Shown here piece after piece: positions 36,326 to 48,276 of a DNA stretch of 64,000 nt. The DNA is from Apostichopus japonicus (lineage: Eukaryota; Echinodermata; Holothuroidea; Aspidochirotida; Stichopodidae): NCBI RefSeq assembly GCF_037975245.1, contig NC_092561.1, forward strand, positions 8,678,001 through 8,742,000, read 5' to 3'. A program made the position numbers and the translations under genes. Each line of letters starts with the position of its first letter. The stretch's first letter is position 1. The notes beneath the pieces are model-generated. The model saw nothing but the letters and a program-made list of their open reading frames with translations. It was not told the DNA's origin and did no database searches.

Positions 36326-37005
36326 CTCTATTTACAAGGGTCACATTCAAAATATCAATCATAGCGGATAATGTTTCTTTTCTACACCTAAATGAACCGC
36401 AACCGCATGAAGCTCCTTTCGGACGAAAAGAAACTAAGAGACCGTTCTTTGTATTTACTGCTAAAGAGGCATGCAGTCATTCAGTTCATCAGAGAAGGGT
36501 TTTAGAGCAGGACCGTCAACGAGGCCGGAATCACTGCTCCGGCCACAAATATTTCGACATTACAAATTTACGTCAAATATAGGCGATACTATAAATATAT
36601 CGTTCCCGATAGGCACTACACCAGTGTCATCGCGATATAATCAATGAAATGCATGTTAATTAAATTACCTAAGATTCCATCATACAGTTAAGAAATACCA
36701 AATATTGCGGCGTAGTGGATCATGTAACACAATACTGCTAATACGGTACTTAAACATAGCAATTTATATGAAAGCACGGCCGTTACACGTGACACATAAC
36801 GTTAGCTATAACTAACAAGTACTGTCATATTACCCGAATATAAGTTCTGCTGTAAGGGCCCCACAATCGCCCCGTGCACCCCCACCCCCCCCCCCCCGCG
36901 ATATGGACTAAATCAGGTCATGCAGTTAATATATTTCCAGAGAACTATGATGTTCAAAGGTTTGGAGTGTGTAGTAATCTGTATTGTTCTCTTCTTGCTG
37001 TATTC
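36326..37005. other. Unassigned sequence with poly-C run
   Basis: AT-rich DNA, with a C-run at 36880-36898. No gene seen. Confidence 0.5.
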
Positions 37006-37009
37006 GTAG

Positions 37010-37172
37010 TATATTTATATTACACATATTACTGGTGTACTACCCTGCTTGGGGTCAGGAGGTCAAACTTGGTCTCCAAATATGGCGTATGTTTGAACAG
37101 GCTATTAACGAAATAAATTCCAACTTCACCTTTAAAATCAGCGGTCATCGTTATCTTTTCCGTTATAACAGA
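37010..37172 (+). CDS. Candidate isolated exon of a periplasmic-binding-like (ligand-receptor) domain
   Basis: A pyrimidine-rich acceptor (ttctcttcttgctgtattcgtag, ending at 37009) is followed by 163 bp of open frame ending AACAGA|GTGAGG (donor GT at 37173). The encoded order is a hydrophobic strand (IFILHILLVYYP), a Gly/Glu turn (AWGQEVKLG), an amphipathic helix (LQIWRMFEQAINEIN), then FKISGHRYLFRYN. This is the strand-helix-strand start of type-1 periplasmic-binding or ANF-receptor domains. No partner exon was found on either side, so it may be a gene relic or part of a gene with distant exons. The family call is inference from pattern only. Confidence 0.35.
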
Positions 37173-37179
37173 GTGAGGG

Positions 37180-39090
37180 TGGGGGGTGGGTGGGGGGGTA
37201 GGGTTTTAAGTTTCCCTAACTGATTTAGGTAGGGGCTGAATCTCTATGAAGGATTTGACATAGGAGGGGGTGTGACTTCAATGAAGTTAGACCTCAAATG
37301 TTGCATTCTGAGGCATATGTAGACTATAACTTGGTCTATAAATTACTCTAAATACAAGGTTGTGTTTATAAATAGGGCTAATCTTGCTTTTTCTGTGCGG
37401 TTGCAAAACAAACTGGGAGGGGTAGGGGGTGGGATGGGTGTGTATACTGACACACGTAACAGTGTTCATAGTTTTCACAAATTAATGTAATAAAAGCCCT
37501 GACTGAACTGGACCGATGATGAAAGGTAATTGGGCAGTGCCCCCCCCCCCCACCACCTCCCCTGGCCATCCCGGCCACCTGTTTGTGTATACCACTGGAA
37601 GTATGTATTTCGAATAAACTATATTAGTATGTGATCAGTTAACAATATATTTTGGTGAAGGGTTACCATTAACTTCACATTTCCAGGACACATCAAATTA
37701 CCTCCCTTCTGGAATATGAATTACTGATGTTTATATCTGTTATACAGCCTTTCTTGTAAGATTTTGGTTTTCAGAATTTTGTTTCTTTGTCACAAGCATG
37801 CAAATGATACTTAAAGCACCAACAACAGGAATTTAAGGAGCACTTTTTGGTTGTTGGGATGGGAAGGGAGGGGGAGGGGTTAAAGTTGAATTCAAAGGCA
37901 TTTCAATCAGATTATTTTGGCTACATTGCACATAATGAGCTGTTTCACATATATTAGTTTCAAGGGATCTGGGAGGGGTGGTGGATTTAGGGTGTTACTA
38001 CCACAGCTCATTGACACCAGACCCACAGCTCTTCCAGTTACTAAATTACCGTCAATTATTCCCCCCCCCCCCTCCGTCCCCTACAGGAAGAACAAAAGCA
38101 ACCAGCAACCATCATGAACAGAGGCATAATACCACGTTAGGAGTAAAATCTTCAGGTAGAGTGTTTTATATTTCTCCATTTTCTATGCTATATATCTAAT
38201 GATATGTTTATTCTTGCACACAATGTCGAACATCAAACATGAAATAAATATTGACCTCAACCATGCTTTAATTTTTTAATGATTTCTCAGAGCACATTGT
38301 AGGAAGAATATTGCATTTACGACCACGAGACACACAGAAAGTTTGACAAACATCACCACCGTTTTATTTTAATGTGCATTGTAATATGATAGATTCTCTC
38401 TCCCACCCACCCACCCCCAATCCCTAACACCCACCTCCCCTCCCCTCCACCAACCTTCCCACATCCCCATTCCCTAACAAAACAGGAAAGCATGCAACCA
38501 TTTTATGTAAAAAGACCTTAACTTAATTTGTTATTGCAAACTCCAACAGTAAACTTACACAAACTTTGTGTACCCTCTTGTGTCCCTCTTTCCAAACCCC
38601 CTCCACATCTCCCAATCTAACCTTCCTTCCCCTTAACTCAGTTTGAAATAATGTCCCAGAGTCTTTGTTAATCTGATTCACTGAAGAGGACTGGCACATG
38701 CATTTCAAATATAGCAATGTCATTTCTACAGTACAATAATATTCAATAGGTGCAATTGAAATCAACGGTAAATTAAAACATGTTTGAAGTCGGTGTTTAC
38801 AGTTTGGAATTCGATATAAGTATATTTGGTAATATTCACAAAAATGTTAAAGACAGTTATATCATACTTTGAAAGAAAAGAACATCGTTGCCTGACTTGT
38901 GTCTATTGCAAAATAAAAAAAGTTATTACTCTCTTTTTATTGTCTTATTTGAGCCAAGCATAAGTGCAAGAGCAGGGGGACAGATGGGTGGGGGTGGGGG
39001 ATAAGGAGGGGTGCTGGTAGATGAATTGGGCCATAGGGTTGGGAAAAAGAGATGGAGAGTCAACTCATTGGGATTGTTTGGTGTGTTGCA
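37180..39090. other. Unassigned intergenic sequence with G/C runs
   Basis: Several G- or C-runs (37184-37199, 37541-37551, 38061-38073, 38401-38460). No gene recognised. Confidence 0.5.
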
Positions 39091-39469
39091 ATATTTGAAA
39101 CATTAGGATTAATTACAAATCTTTTAATGATTTATAAACACACAATATCATATCCCTACTGCTGTAACATTTGAAACATTAGGATTAACTACAAATCTTT
39201 TAATGAATTATAAACACACAATATCATATCCCTACTGTTGTAACATTTGAAACAAAGGCCAAACTACAAATCTTTTAATGAATTATAAACACACAACATC
39301 ATATCCCTACTGCTGTTACATTTGAAACATTAGGCTCAACTACAAATCTTTTCATGAATTATAAACACACAATATCATATCCCTACTGATGTAACATTTG
39401 AAACATAGGCTTACCTACAAATCTTTCAATGAATTATAAACACACAATATTATATCCCTACTGCTGTAA
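39091..39469. repeat. 76-bp tandem repeat, five units
   Basis: Units start at 39091, 39167, 39243, 39318 and 39394. Core: acatttgaaacattagg...acaaatcttttaatgaatt...cacacaatatcatatccc. Little divergence between units. Non-coding. Confidence 0.95.
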
Positions 39470-39973
39470 CAAAACAATAATTAGCAATTAATTATTGATT
39501 GAATTCTTTTCGTTAAATTTGTCACATTGTTGATATCATCATTTATAAATATCAACCCAAAAAATAAAGATTTAAGATGATAGCAAAACATTTCATTGAC
39601 CTGACTCAGTTAGTTTATTTGGGGGGGGGGGCAGGTGGGGTGACGGGCAAATTTTCAAGACTATCCTAGTCACACGGATCGACCAAATTTCTGTTCTTGT
39701 TTACATCAAATTCAGATTGCATTGTAAATAAATTTACTCCCAAACAATGAGAAACTGATGTCAACCTCCATCTCTTTGTTGAAATAAATCAAAAATGGAA
39801 AACAATACAACAAAAATTAACAGGAGGCCCATGATCCATCTGAAGGGGGGGAGGGGGGGTTTAACAGCCAAAAGCTGGTGTTCTATTCACCAAACCTACA
39901 CCTCTATCCTACAGTGTACACTGTTTGGCTGAACGAATATAAAAGTGCTTTAGAAAAGCACAAGTTAATGTAG

Positions 39974-40190
39974 CTTTAAAGGGTGTGAAAACTCGCGCAC
40001 AAAGAAACGTCTCATGCCAGTAATCTGATCTAGTTTCGAATGAGGTGAAACAGAAGTGTAAGACACCACCATCGATCCCAGAAAATACGCACACAGCTTG
40101 CTACCGTTGGTAATTAGACACTAGTGTACAGTCAATACATACAGCTACGGTCAATACCCACAACACAGTGTACATAGCAGCGATGGACAT
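39974..40190 (-). repeat. About 217-bp repeat, inverted copy of 62762-62983
   Basis: On the minus strand it reads gtccatcgctg...gtgggtattgaccg...gactgtacactagtgtc...cggtagcaagctgtgtg...tattttctgggatcgatgg...cacaccctttaaa. All these blocks recur in the same order at 62762-62983 on the plus strand. Confidence 0.88.
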
Positions 40191-40199
40191 CTCAGGTCT

Positions 40200-41250
40200 A
40201 GATAAAAGATAACAAGGTATCACGTTTCATTACTGTCTGCATTTCGTAGCGACAAGAAAAAAAACTTTACTTGCCAGCAACGGAAAGTTAACTTTCTCAG
40301 AGCGCGGCACACGGTTTGGGGCGAGTCTTCAATGCCTTTAATAACTGCATATCAAATGTAAACTTCTGATCTATTAATTAAAGATGACAAGTAAAAAGTA
40401 TGATTATAATACCATCAAATTTTTCCTTGAGAGAAAAAAATTAAAGTGGTTATGAATATGAAGAAAGAAAACAATGACAAATTATTTTAAACTTTGACCC
40501 CTTTGGAGGTGACTAATTTTAACATTACCTTTCAAATCCCCCAACATTTTATATTTTGAATATGCTAAACAGTCATAAAGTTTGAGCTACCATGGCACAA
40601 ATAGAGAAGAAGGGAATGTCAAAATTCTTGTTCACAATTGACTATAAAGTGTGCACCAGGCAACAAAAAAATGATAAAAATAATAATGATGATAAAAATA
40701 GAGAAAAACAAAGAAGGAATATTTATATGCTGGAGACCATTCTAAAACACTCTGCTTTCTGGTCAAGTGGATTTCAATAACCATTTTTTTTTATCTCAAA
40801 GAAGTGATCCTTGACACAACAGAGGGTTGTCAATTTAAGTATAGTGACTGGAATACACACAGATTAGTTAGTTTTAGTAACACAGAACTCAATGTGAAAG
40901 TAGCAAAGACTTATACATCTTCACTATTAGGAATTTGCCAAGGACCAACCGTGTCAATTTAATCTTTTGAAGGTACTCCATTGTTAATACAACATTAAGA
41001 GAACATTTTTTGATTGAAGTATATGAATTTGATTAAACAATGGATTATATTAACAATTAGTCCTGCCTGGCCAGCCTGATGTCATCATCAATTCAGCCCT
41101 TTAAGGAGCATTCCTGATTTTGAGCATATATTTGAGGTGAATATCTTGAAATCCAGAAATACTACTAGGACTAAAATGTTTCGTTTTTTTTTGTTGGAAA
41201 GACTATAACGTATCAAGACTAAATTTTGCCAAGAAGGTATCCCTGAAAGA
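40200..41250. other. Unassigned intergenic sequence
   Basis: AT-rich; no gene. Confidence 0.5.
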
Positions 41251-41593
41251 GCAGACAATGTCCACAAGTTTCATGTCTATGTGCAGACATGTCCACAAGT
41301 TTCATGTCTATGTGCAGACATGTCCACAAGTTTCATGGATAAGTGCAGACATGTCCACAAGTTTCATGGCTAGGTGCAGACATGTCCACAAGTTTCATGG
41401 CTAGGTGCAGACATGTCCACAGGTTTCAGGTCTATGTGCAGACATGTCCACAAGTTTCATGGCTAGGTGCAGACATGTCCACAAGTTTCATGGCTATGTG
41501 CAGACATGTCCACAAGTTTCATGGCTATGTGCAGACATGTCCACAAGTTTCATGTCTCTGTGCAGACAATGTCCAAAAGTTTCAGGTCTATGT
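41251..41593 (+). repeat. 31-bp minisatellite, 11 units
   Basis: Unit gcagacatgtccacaagttt plus an 11-bp variable end (catggctatgt, catggctaggt, catgtctatgt). The first and last units are 32 bp, with an extra a in gcagacaatg. Because 31 is not a multiple of 3 and the units lack stops, all three plus frames are open and each encodes the same 31-residue cycle (CRHVHKFHG, QTCPQVSWL, ADMSTSFMA). I see no start, splice or family evidence that it is translated. Confidence 0.95.
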
Positions 41594-41599
41594 GTGTAC

Positions 41600-43200
41600 A
41601 GCATATCCAAGATGACTCTCCCACAAGAGATTTTCTTAATATCACACTTCCATGTGGTTGTCCTTTAGTCTCATCTAAGAGACAATGCACCCACCCAACC
41701 AGCGGATTGGGCCCACAGGATCAGATTCGTGCCAGCCTACCCCTAGGCCCGTTATAGAATTGCCACAACACCTTGTCTTTGCATCGCACATGCTGCACCG
41801 AAATACAGGATTATTTATTCTGGGGTCAAATGGTCCACATCTCATTCTACCTAATCATATCTTTCGCTCTTTTCAAACTATTCTTTTTTATATATTTTTT
41901 TTATATAATTTCCTTTCCCAATTGTCTGTTTATAATTTTACTGATACTATGGGTTAATTATTAGTAATTATTCAACTAGAGTTTGATAAATTCATGATAA
42001 CTGTTTCCAGTTTCTGACTTACTGACAGTCGACTGGAGTTGCAGACAAGGGTAATAGTTGAAGAGCCCCCCCCCCCCCCCCGCCCCGCCAAATATTTATA
42101 AAGGAATACATATCTTTTACAACAGCAAAAGTTGATTCCAAAATATTTCTTTACATAAAATGATCGCCAAAAGTAGAGTGGAATGTTTTCAACAAAAAGA
42201 ACAGATGGTAGGCAGATATATATTTCTCAATATTTTATGAAGTGAAGTTTTTCAGTCTTAAAGAATGACACACAAAAGAATTAAAAATTGTAATATATGA
42301 AATCATTTATAAACAACAACTAATAAAGTGCAAAGTACATCTTAATATCATTTTTATCAGTCTTTAGATATTACCTCCTAAAGGCTTGTATGTTTATTCC
42401 TTTAATTTTATTTGTTTTACATAAGATTCAGATCTCAAAACAAATAACATTCATTGGTCTGTCTTCGTTATGTAGTCCAATTGCAAATAATGAAAAAGGA
42501 AAAACGGGCTGAAATTCCGGACATGTTCTTTTGCAGAGGACAAAATGTCGACTGATTACTCGCTAATTACTCCCTTCGTGAGATGCAAAAGGTTTACAAG
42601 GGTAACTTTCGATGATCAATTGCAAACTATTTTGTAATAATATGAATAACATCTTGATAAAATTGCCACAAATTGGAGCACAACGGCGATGTGCGATCTG
42701 AAAGTATATACTTTCAGGGTACATTTATTAAAATTGTTGGACTCAATTCATTTGAAACAAGGTCACTGATATGAAAATATATTACAGAACATTTTTGGAC
42801 ACAATTTATGAGACTGAACAGAGAAGCAAACAACCTTGCCCTTGAGAAATGTTCTTATCTTCAGATATTTTAAATATTTTATATATTATTGTTGAAAAGC
42901 ATTAAAGAAATTATGACTGGCCATAACATTTCTGTCACATATTAATTTTAAATATTCTTTCAAAGAACCAGAAAATGCAAAGAAGTGTTGATGTCTCGAT
43001 GAAATGCTTTGCTTCATCTCAAAGGATTCTGGTGTCTCCAGTTCCCTTTCCTAAAATATTGTTGATTACAAACTTTTCAAAAACTTGATCTCTGTTATTT
43101 GACATGTAATGACTATTGTACTCCATAAAGATAGGGTTTAAGTACTCATGAAAAATCTTCATAGAGAGTGACAGGGTGGGGTGGGGCAAATCGGGGGGGG
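41600..43200. other. Unassigned intergenic sequence
   Basis: AT-rich, with a poly-C run at 42066-42083. No gene. Confidence 0.5.
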
Positions 43201-43204
43201 AGAA

Positions 43205-43545
43205 GGGGCCAAATGGCTAAGGCCATGGACTTTCAGTCTTAAGGATTGCAGGTTAGAGTCCTGGCAAAATCATTACGTGGTGTCCTTGGTCAAGGCACTT
43301 TATGCTCTCTCCACCCAGTTTTATAAGTGGAAGGGGGGGGGGGGGGGAACTGCGAGGTAACTTGTTAATATCTTTGGCAGTGCACCCAATGGCTGCACCC
43401 AAGTGACACATAGATGTGGCGCACATACTTGGGTGTGGATGGTGGGTGCCAAGTTAACCAACCAATGGCCAGGGATTAACTGTTGTAAAGTCGGTTGAGA
43501 AGGCCTTGGTCTCGATAAAAGACTGTAAACCTTTAAGTGAGTGTG
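43205..43545 (+). mobile_element. tRNA-derived SINE, family 3, copy 1
   Basis: tRNA-like head (aaatggctaaggccatgg, then a B-box-like aggttagagtcctgg), followed by gtgtccttggtcaaggcactt, a G-run and a body ending ctcgataaaagactgtaaacc. The head-plus-body order is shared with 61735-61905 in inverted orientation. Confidence 0.75.
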
Positions 43546-43983
43546 AGACACATCGAACTTTCCCTTCCTGAGATATTGTGTTTACAAGTTTTCACCTGTG
43601 GTAACCTCAACTGACCTTTGACCTTCAACACCTCCAACATAAAACGATCAAAAGAAGGTGTAACTCCTGTTGCTGTTCTTTTTTTCTTCTTTTTTCCCTC
43701 TCCCTAATGAAAGTTTCAGTAATTTGAATGTATTTCTCTTCGTCTGCCAAAATTTAATTATAAAGACTGAACTTATCTCATACATTACACCACAGCTTCA
43801 TACAAAAGGATAATCCTTTAATCCGCTCTGGTAAGCGTAAGCTTTGGGTTAGTCAAAGATAGAAAAAGGAATCATTCAAGCCTCATGCATCATTTCCGCC
43901 GTCCGACGAATACTCAGACCGTTGAGGATGCCGTCAAACCCCTCAGCTGCTCTCCTCGCCTCTCAAACAGAAAAAGGGTGTTT

Positions 43984-44385
43984 TCACTTCGGAGGTGTCC
44001 TTAATTTTTTCTCTGGCGACTGCAATTTATGCGTGAAAGAATTGGTGCTATTCTGAATGCCGCTGAGAATAGCTTCTAAATTGAACATCTTGAAGTAGAT
44101 AGCATCGTATGCGCTCTGGTATCCCGCTTCGTATACCATCCCGAAATTCTGAGTTCTCTTGACGGGCTTATTTCCCTTCGCCTCCGTCTCAAAGTAAGTT
44201 AGATCCGAATATGCGCTGTTATTCGAGTGGATCGTCCAAGGGACGCTCCAGGTGCTGCAGCCGTCTCGACTGAGTCGAATGGACATCTGCTCCCTGAACA
44301 TGGATGAGGCAGGGTTGGAAAAGATCACCCATCGAGACGTCTGGGAAGGATGATGCGAAGGGGCGGGAAAACCTACCAGGCTGGC
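43984..44385 (-). CDS. Sialidase exon 9 (C-terminus)
   Basis: Acceptor ttttcatttctacag. It encodes SLVGFPAP, R383, SAYSDL, MVYEAG and the final strand IYFKMFNL, then a polar tail and TGA. Confidence 0.94.
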   Translation of the reverse strand, partial: ASLVGFPAPSHHPSQTSRWVIFSNPASSMFREQMSIRLSRDGCSTWSVPWTIHSNNSAYSDLTYFETEAKGNKPVKRTQNFGMVYEAGYQSAYDAIYFKMFNLEAILSGIQNSTNSFTHKLQSPEKKLRTPPK

Positions 44386-47300
44386 CTGTAGAAATGAAAA
44401 GAATTTGTCATGAATTAATGACATGGTCATAAAAGGGTCAGTTACCTTTGATATTAGCTGATGATGGTGATTCAAATTAGCAAAACTTGTTGTGCATTTC
44501 AAAGAAATTCAATCAATGTTTGTCCAATGGAATATTGACCTTTAAAATAGATGGTCGCCCTGTTAAAATTCAGTACCCTTCCTTCACCCACCTACTCCAG
44601 ACGAGCACATTGTACTTCATGGAGTGCCTCCCCTCCCCCTCCCCTCCCCTCCCCACCCTCTTAAATATAACTAATCCCTTTTATTATAATTAATCCCGTG
44701 AATTATAACCAATCCCTTTTATTATAACCAATCCTGTGTATTATAACCAATCCCATTTATAACTAATCCCATTTATTATAATTAATCTGTAAATTATAAC
44801 CAATCCCATTTATTTTAACCAATCCTGTGTATTATAACCAATCCCATTTATTATAACCAATCCTGTGTATTATAACCAATCCTGTTTGTTATAACCAATC
44901 CCTTTTATCATAACCAATCCCGTTTATTATAACCAATCCATTTTATCATGACCAATCCCGTTTATTATAACCAATCACTTTTATCATAACCAATCCCGTT
45001 TTATTAAAACCAATCCCATTTATTTTAACCAATCCCGTTTATCATAGCCAATCCCGTTTTATTAAAACCAATCCCGTTTATCATAACCAATCCTGTTTTA
45101 ATATTACAACCAATCCCATTTATTATAACCAATCCTGTTTATCATAACCAATTCAGTTTTATTATAACCTATCTCTTTATTATAACCAATCCCCTTTATT
45201 ATAACCAATCCCGTGTATTATAAGCAATCCCGTTTATTATATCCCAATTCCTTTTCGAGAGTAAATAAAAAAAGCAATACAAAAACAGAAAGGTACCTGG
45301 CATCCTCCAGCAAATGCGGGTACAGTTTCGTTCTCGGTTTGTTTAAAACCCGGCTCAACCAAATCCATGACTAAGGTTGCCTTGGAGAATGTCAGGCCCT
45401 CGTCATTGCTGAAAGCGTGAACTCTGGGCATGTCCTGATGAAGAGTTCGACAATTCAGGCAAACGTTACCGTCGTCGACTTCCACCAACTAGACACGAAG
45501 GAGGAGGAGGAGGAGGAGGAGGAGGAGGAGGAGGAGGAGGAGGAGGAGGAGGAGGAGGAGGAGGAGGAGGAGGAGGAGGAGGAGGAGGAGGAGGAGGAGG
45601 AGGAGGAGGAGAAGAAGGAGGAGGAGGAGAAGAAGAAGGAGGAGAAGAAGAAGAAGGAGGAATTAAGAAGAAAAAATAACATAAAATAATGCCCATCCGT
45701 ATCTACATCTGTCAACTTTATTTTCTGAACACTCTGATTGTTTTCGGTCAAGTTTGATTGATAATTTCTTGACCAGACACAGAAGAACAACCAGCTTCTC
45801 AATCAAGGGAGATGCATACTGTACCTAAATATCGTCTTTGGCTGATTATGACAGAGAGATCTGTTGTTAATAAAAGCTCCGACAAATTATATTAGAGGAA
45901 AATAATGCTTCGTCTGTGAGATATTGAAGTTTAAAGTTTTGCATCGTGGAGCTGACAATTTTTATCATTGTGTGATGTCATACTGCCACAAGTAGGTGCC
46001 ACATTTTACTCATTTACCATTGCCTATTATTGCTTTTCAAAATATCCAGTGAACCTAAAATAAAATAAAAAATTGGTAATACTGTTCCAATGCCAGTAGT
46101 GTTGGACATGCCTAGAATTTTCTTATGTTATTCCTTTGTATTTACAACCTTCGTTTCAAGGACACTGAACACAGGTTTGTGGGCTAATGGTTTTTTTTTT
46201 TTATTGTCTTCATTGAAACAAGGAACATCACATTATTCATATGATATATGAGAGCTTGTTGTTAGGGGTTAACTTTTTAAGGTCTAAATAAGAAGGGTTT
46301 TGCAACACTTCACGTCATAGTTTGGACATATTTAATAAGCTTCCCAGATTTATCAAAAACTTCAAATGTTTATATCTTGTAAACACAAACAACTTTTCAA
46401 AAAATTGCAACGGATTTTGAATGAGATTATCACACACATGTACTGAATATGGGGCAAATTTGCAAGGTGTCTGTAGTACTAAAAGGAATGGTTTTAATGC
46501 ACAGAGAAAAACTGAGTTACAAAGCAATAACAAATACTACAGAATCACTCAAAAAACAAAATTGGCATTATCTTGAATTTACAATATTATCCCAGCAGCC
46601 TTTCCTGAATACACTTTTGCATACAAAAGTGTTATTATTAATTATTACTATAATGATTACTATAATTATTACTTTAATTATAATTATTATGATAAGTATT
46701 ATAATTATAATTATTATTTTTATTATTATTATATTAATTATTATTATTATGATTATAATTATTATGATTATTATTAATATTATTATTATAATTACTATTA
46801 TAATAATAATGATTCTTCTTCTTATTATTACTATAACATAATGAAAACATTTACCATGGCTTCGTTAGCAAAGATAGGTGCAAACGTTTCTTTGCTGGCT
46901 GGATCTGTGATACCACCTCCAAGTTCCCAATTGACACCCCCGTCATCACTCCAAAATATCACAGCGTAATTGGAGCTATTTAAAAAGTTCAAATCACCTT
47001 CTGCAATTAAACAGAGAAAGGTAAGGATAGTGTAAGGCACTGGTAAAATATTTGGGCCCTTCAATGGGGAGCATGGGAAGTGTTATAAAATTACAACTGT
47101 ACCCCTAAAATCAGCATTTTTTAACCTGGAGTGTGAGAAGCAGTGCTCAAGAGGGTGCAAAGTTATAGGCAACAAATTTCATTGGCATCCTTCCACAGCT
47201 GGTGGTTGGGGAAGGAGGGTGAGGGGGGGAGGTGCGAAAGTCATTTTTTCAATTGCTGTGTGTGGGAGTAACGGAAAAGATTGAAAAGAAAGATGGGACA

Positions 47301-48229
47301 CCGGCCGAAATGAACCGTACTACTTGTTAAAAGTGGCAAGCATTTAAACACTTCAAATTTCACTGAAGGATTCTCAATTCACTCACTTGACAAACATTTG
47401 CCCTTAAGCAGAGCAATCATATTTTTACACCTTTTAGAGGAATATTCTTCACACTACACAACTGTGTCCCTCATTGAACCATACTACTTGAAAATAGTAC
47501 TTATTAAAAGTGGCAACCACTTTACCTTTCAAGGGAGGATTCTTAATTTACTCACTTGGCAAACATTTGCCCTTAAGCAGAGCAATCAGACATTTACTCA
47601 TTGTAGAGGAATATTCTACACAACTATGTCCCTCATTGAACCATACTACTTGAAAAGAGTTCTTATTAAAAGTGGCAACCGCTTTTCCTTTCAAGGGAGG
47701 ATTCTCTGTCACCCCTCTGTCTTTGTCCCTCTGCATTTTACTCCCTACACTCTTCCCTTAATCCTCTCTTTGTCCCTCCACAGTTTATCTTCTACCTCTC
47801 CTCTTCCCCCTGTTGGTTTTTTTCTTCTCTCCATCCCTTGTCAACTAATCCTCTTACATCTATCTCTGTGTTCACCCTGCTCATTAACCTGCCAGTGTTC
47901 TGTGTGTGTATTTGTCCCTTCTGTTACAGTTACTTGTCATTTAGCCTCTGAAGATCCTGCTAGGATCGAAACGTCAGGCCCTCTTACTGTTACACAGTTT
48001 TGTTTTTACACAGGAATCCATAGTATTTTATAAGAAACCAAAAAAAGTCAATGCCTTCAAAACTGTTATGCGAAATATGAATAACTTAATTATTCACTGT
48101 AAATGGGTCAAGAATTTTCTTGCTATTTGGAGTAATTATTCCTCATGAAAATCTCCATCGTATATATTAAAAGATGATGGTTGTGTTTGGGTCTCCTTTA
48201 ACACATTTGAAATGCCATATTTATTAATT

Positions 48230-48276
<47 letters not shown>

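Noticed and set aside
41251-41757. Protein gene made of 31-residue repeats
   Set aside because: All three frames are equally open, with no upstream start or splice context; left as a finding, not annotated as a gene.
44660-45240. CRISPR-like or coding repeat
   Set aside because: Short contiguous units with no spacers; stops in all frames.
45417-45802. Poly-Glu, poly-Ser and poly-Pro frames over the GGA array
   Set aside because: Trinucleotide repeat artefact overlapping the sialidase exon 8 acceptor.
46449-46841. Ile-rich open frame
   Set aside because: Produced by ATT/ATA low-complexity sequence in a sialidase intron.
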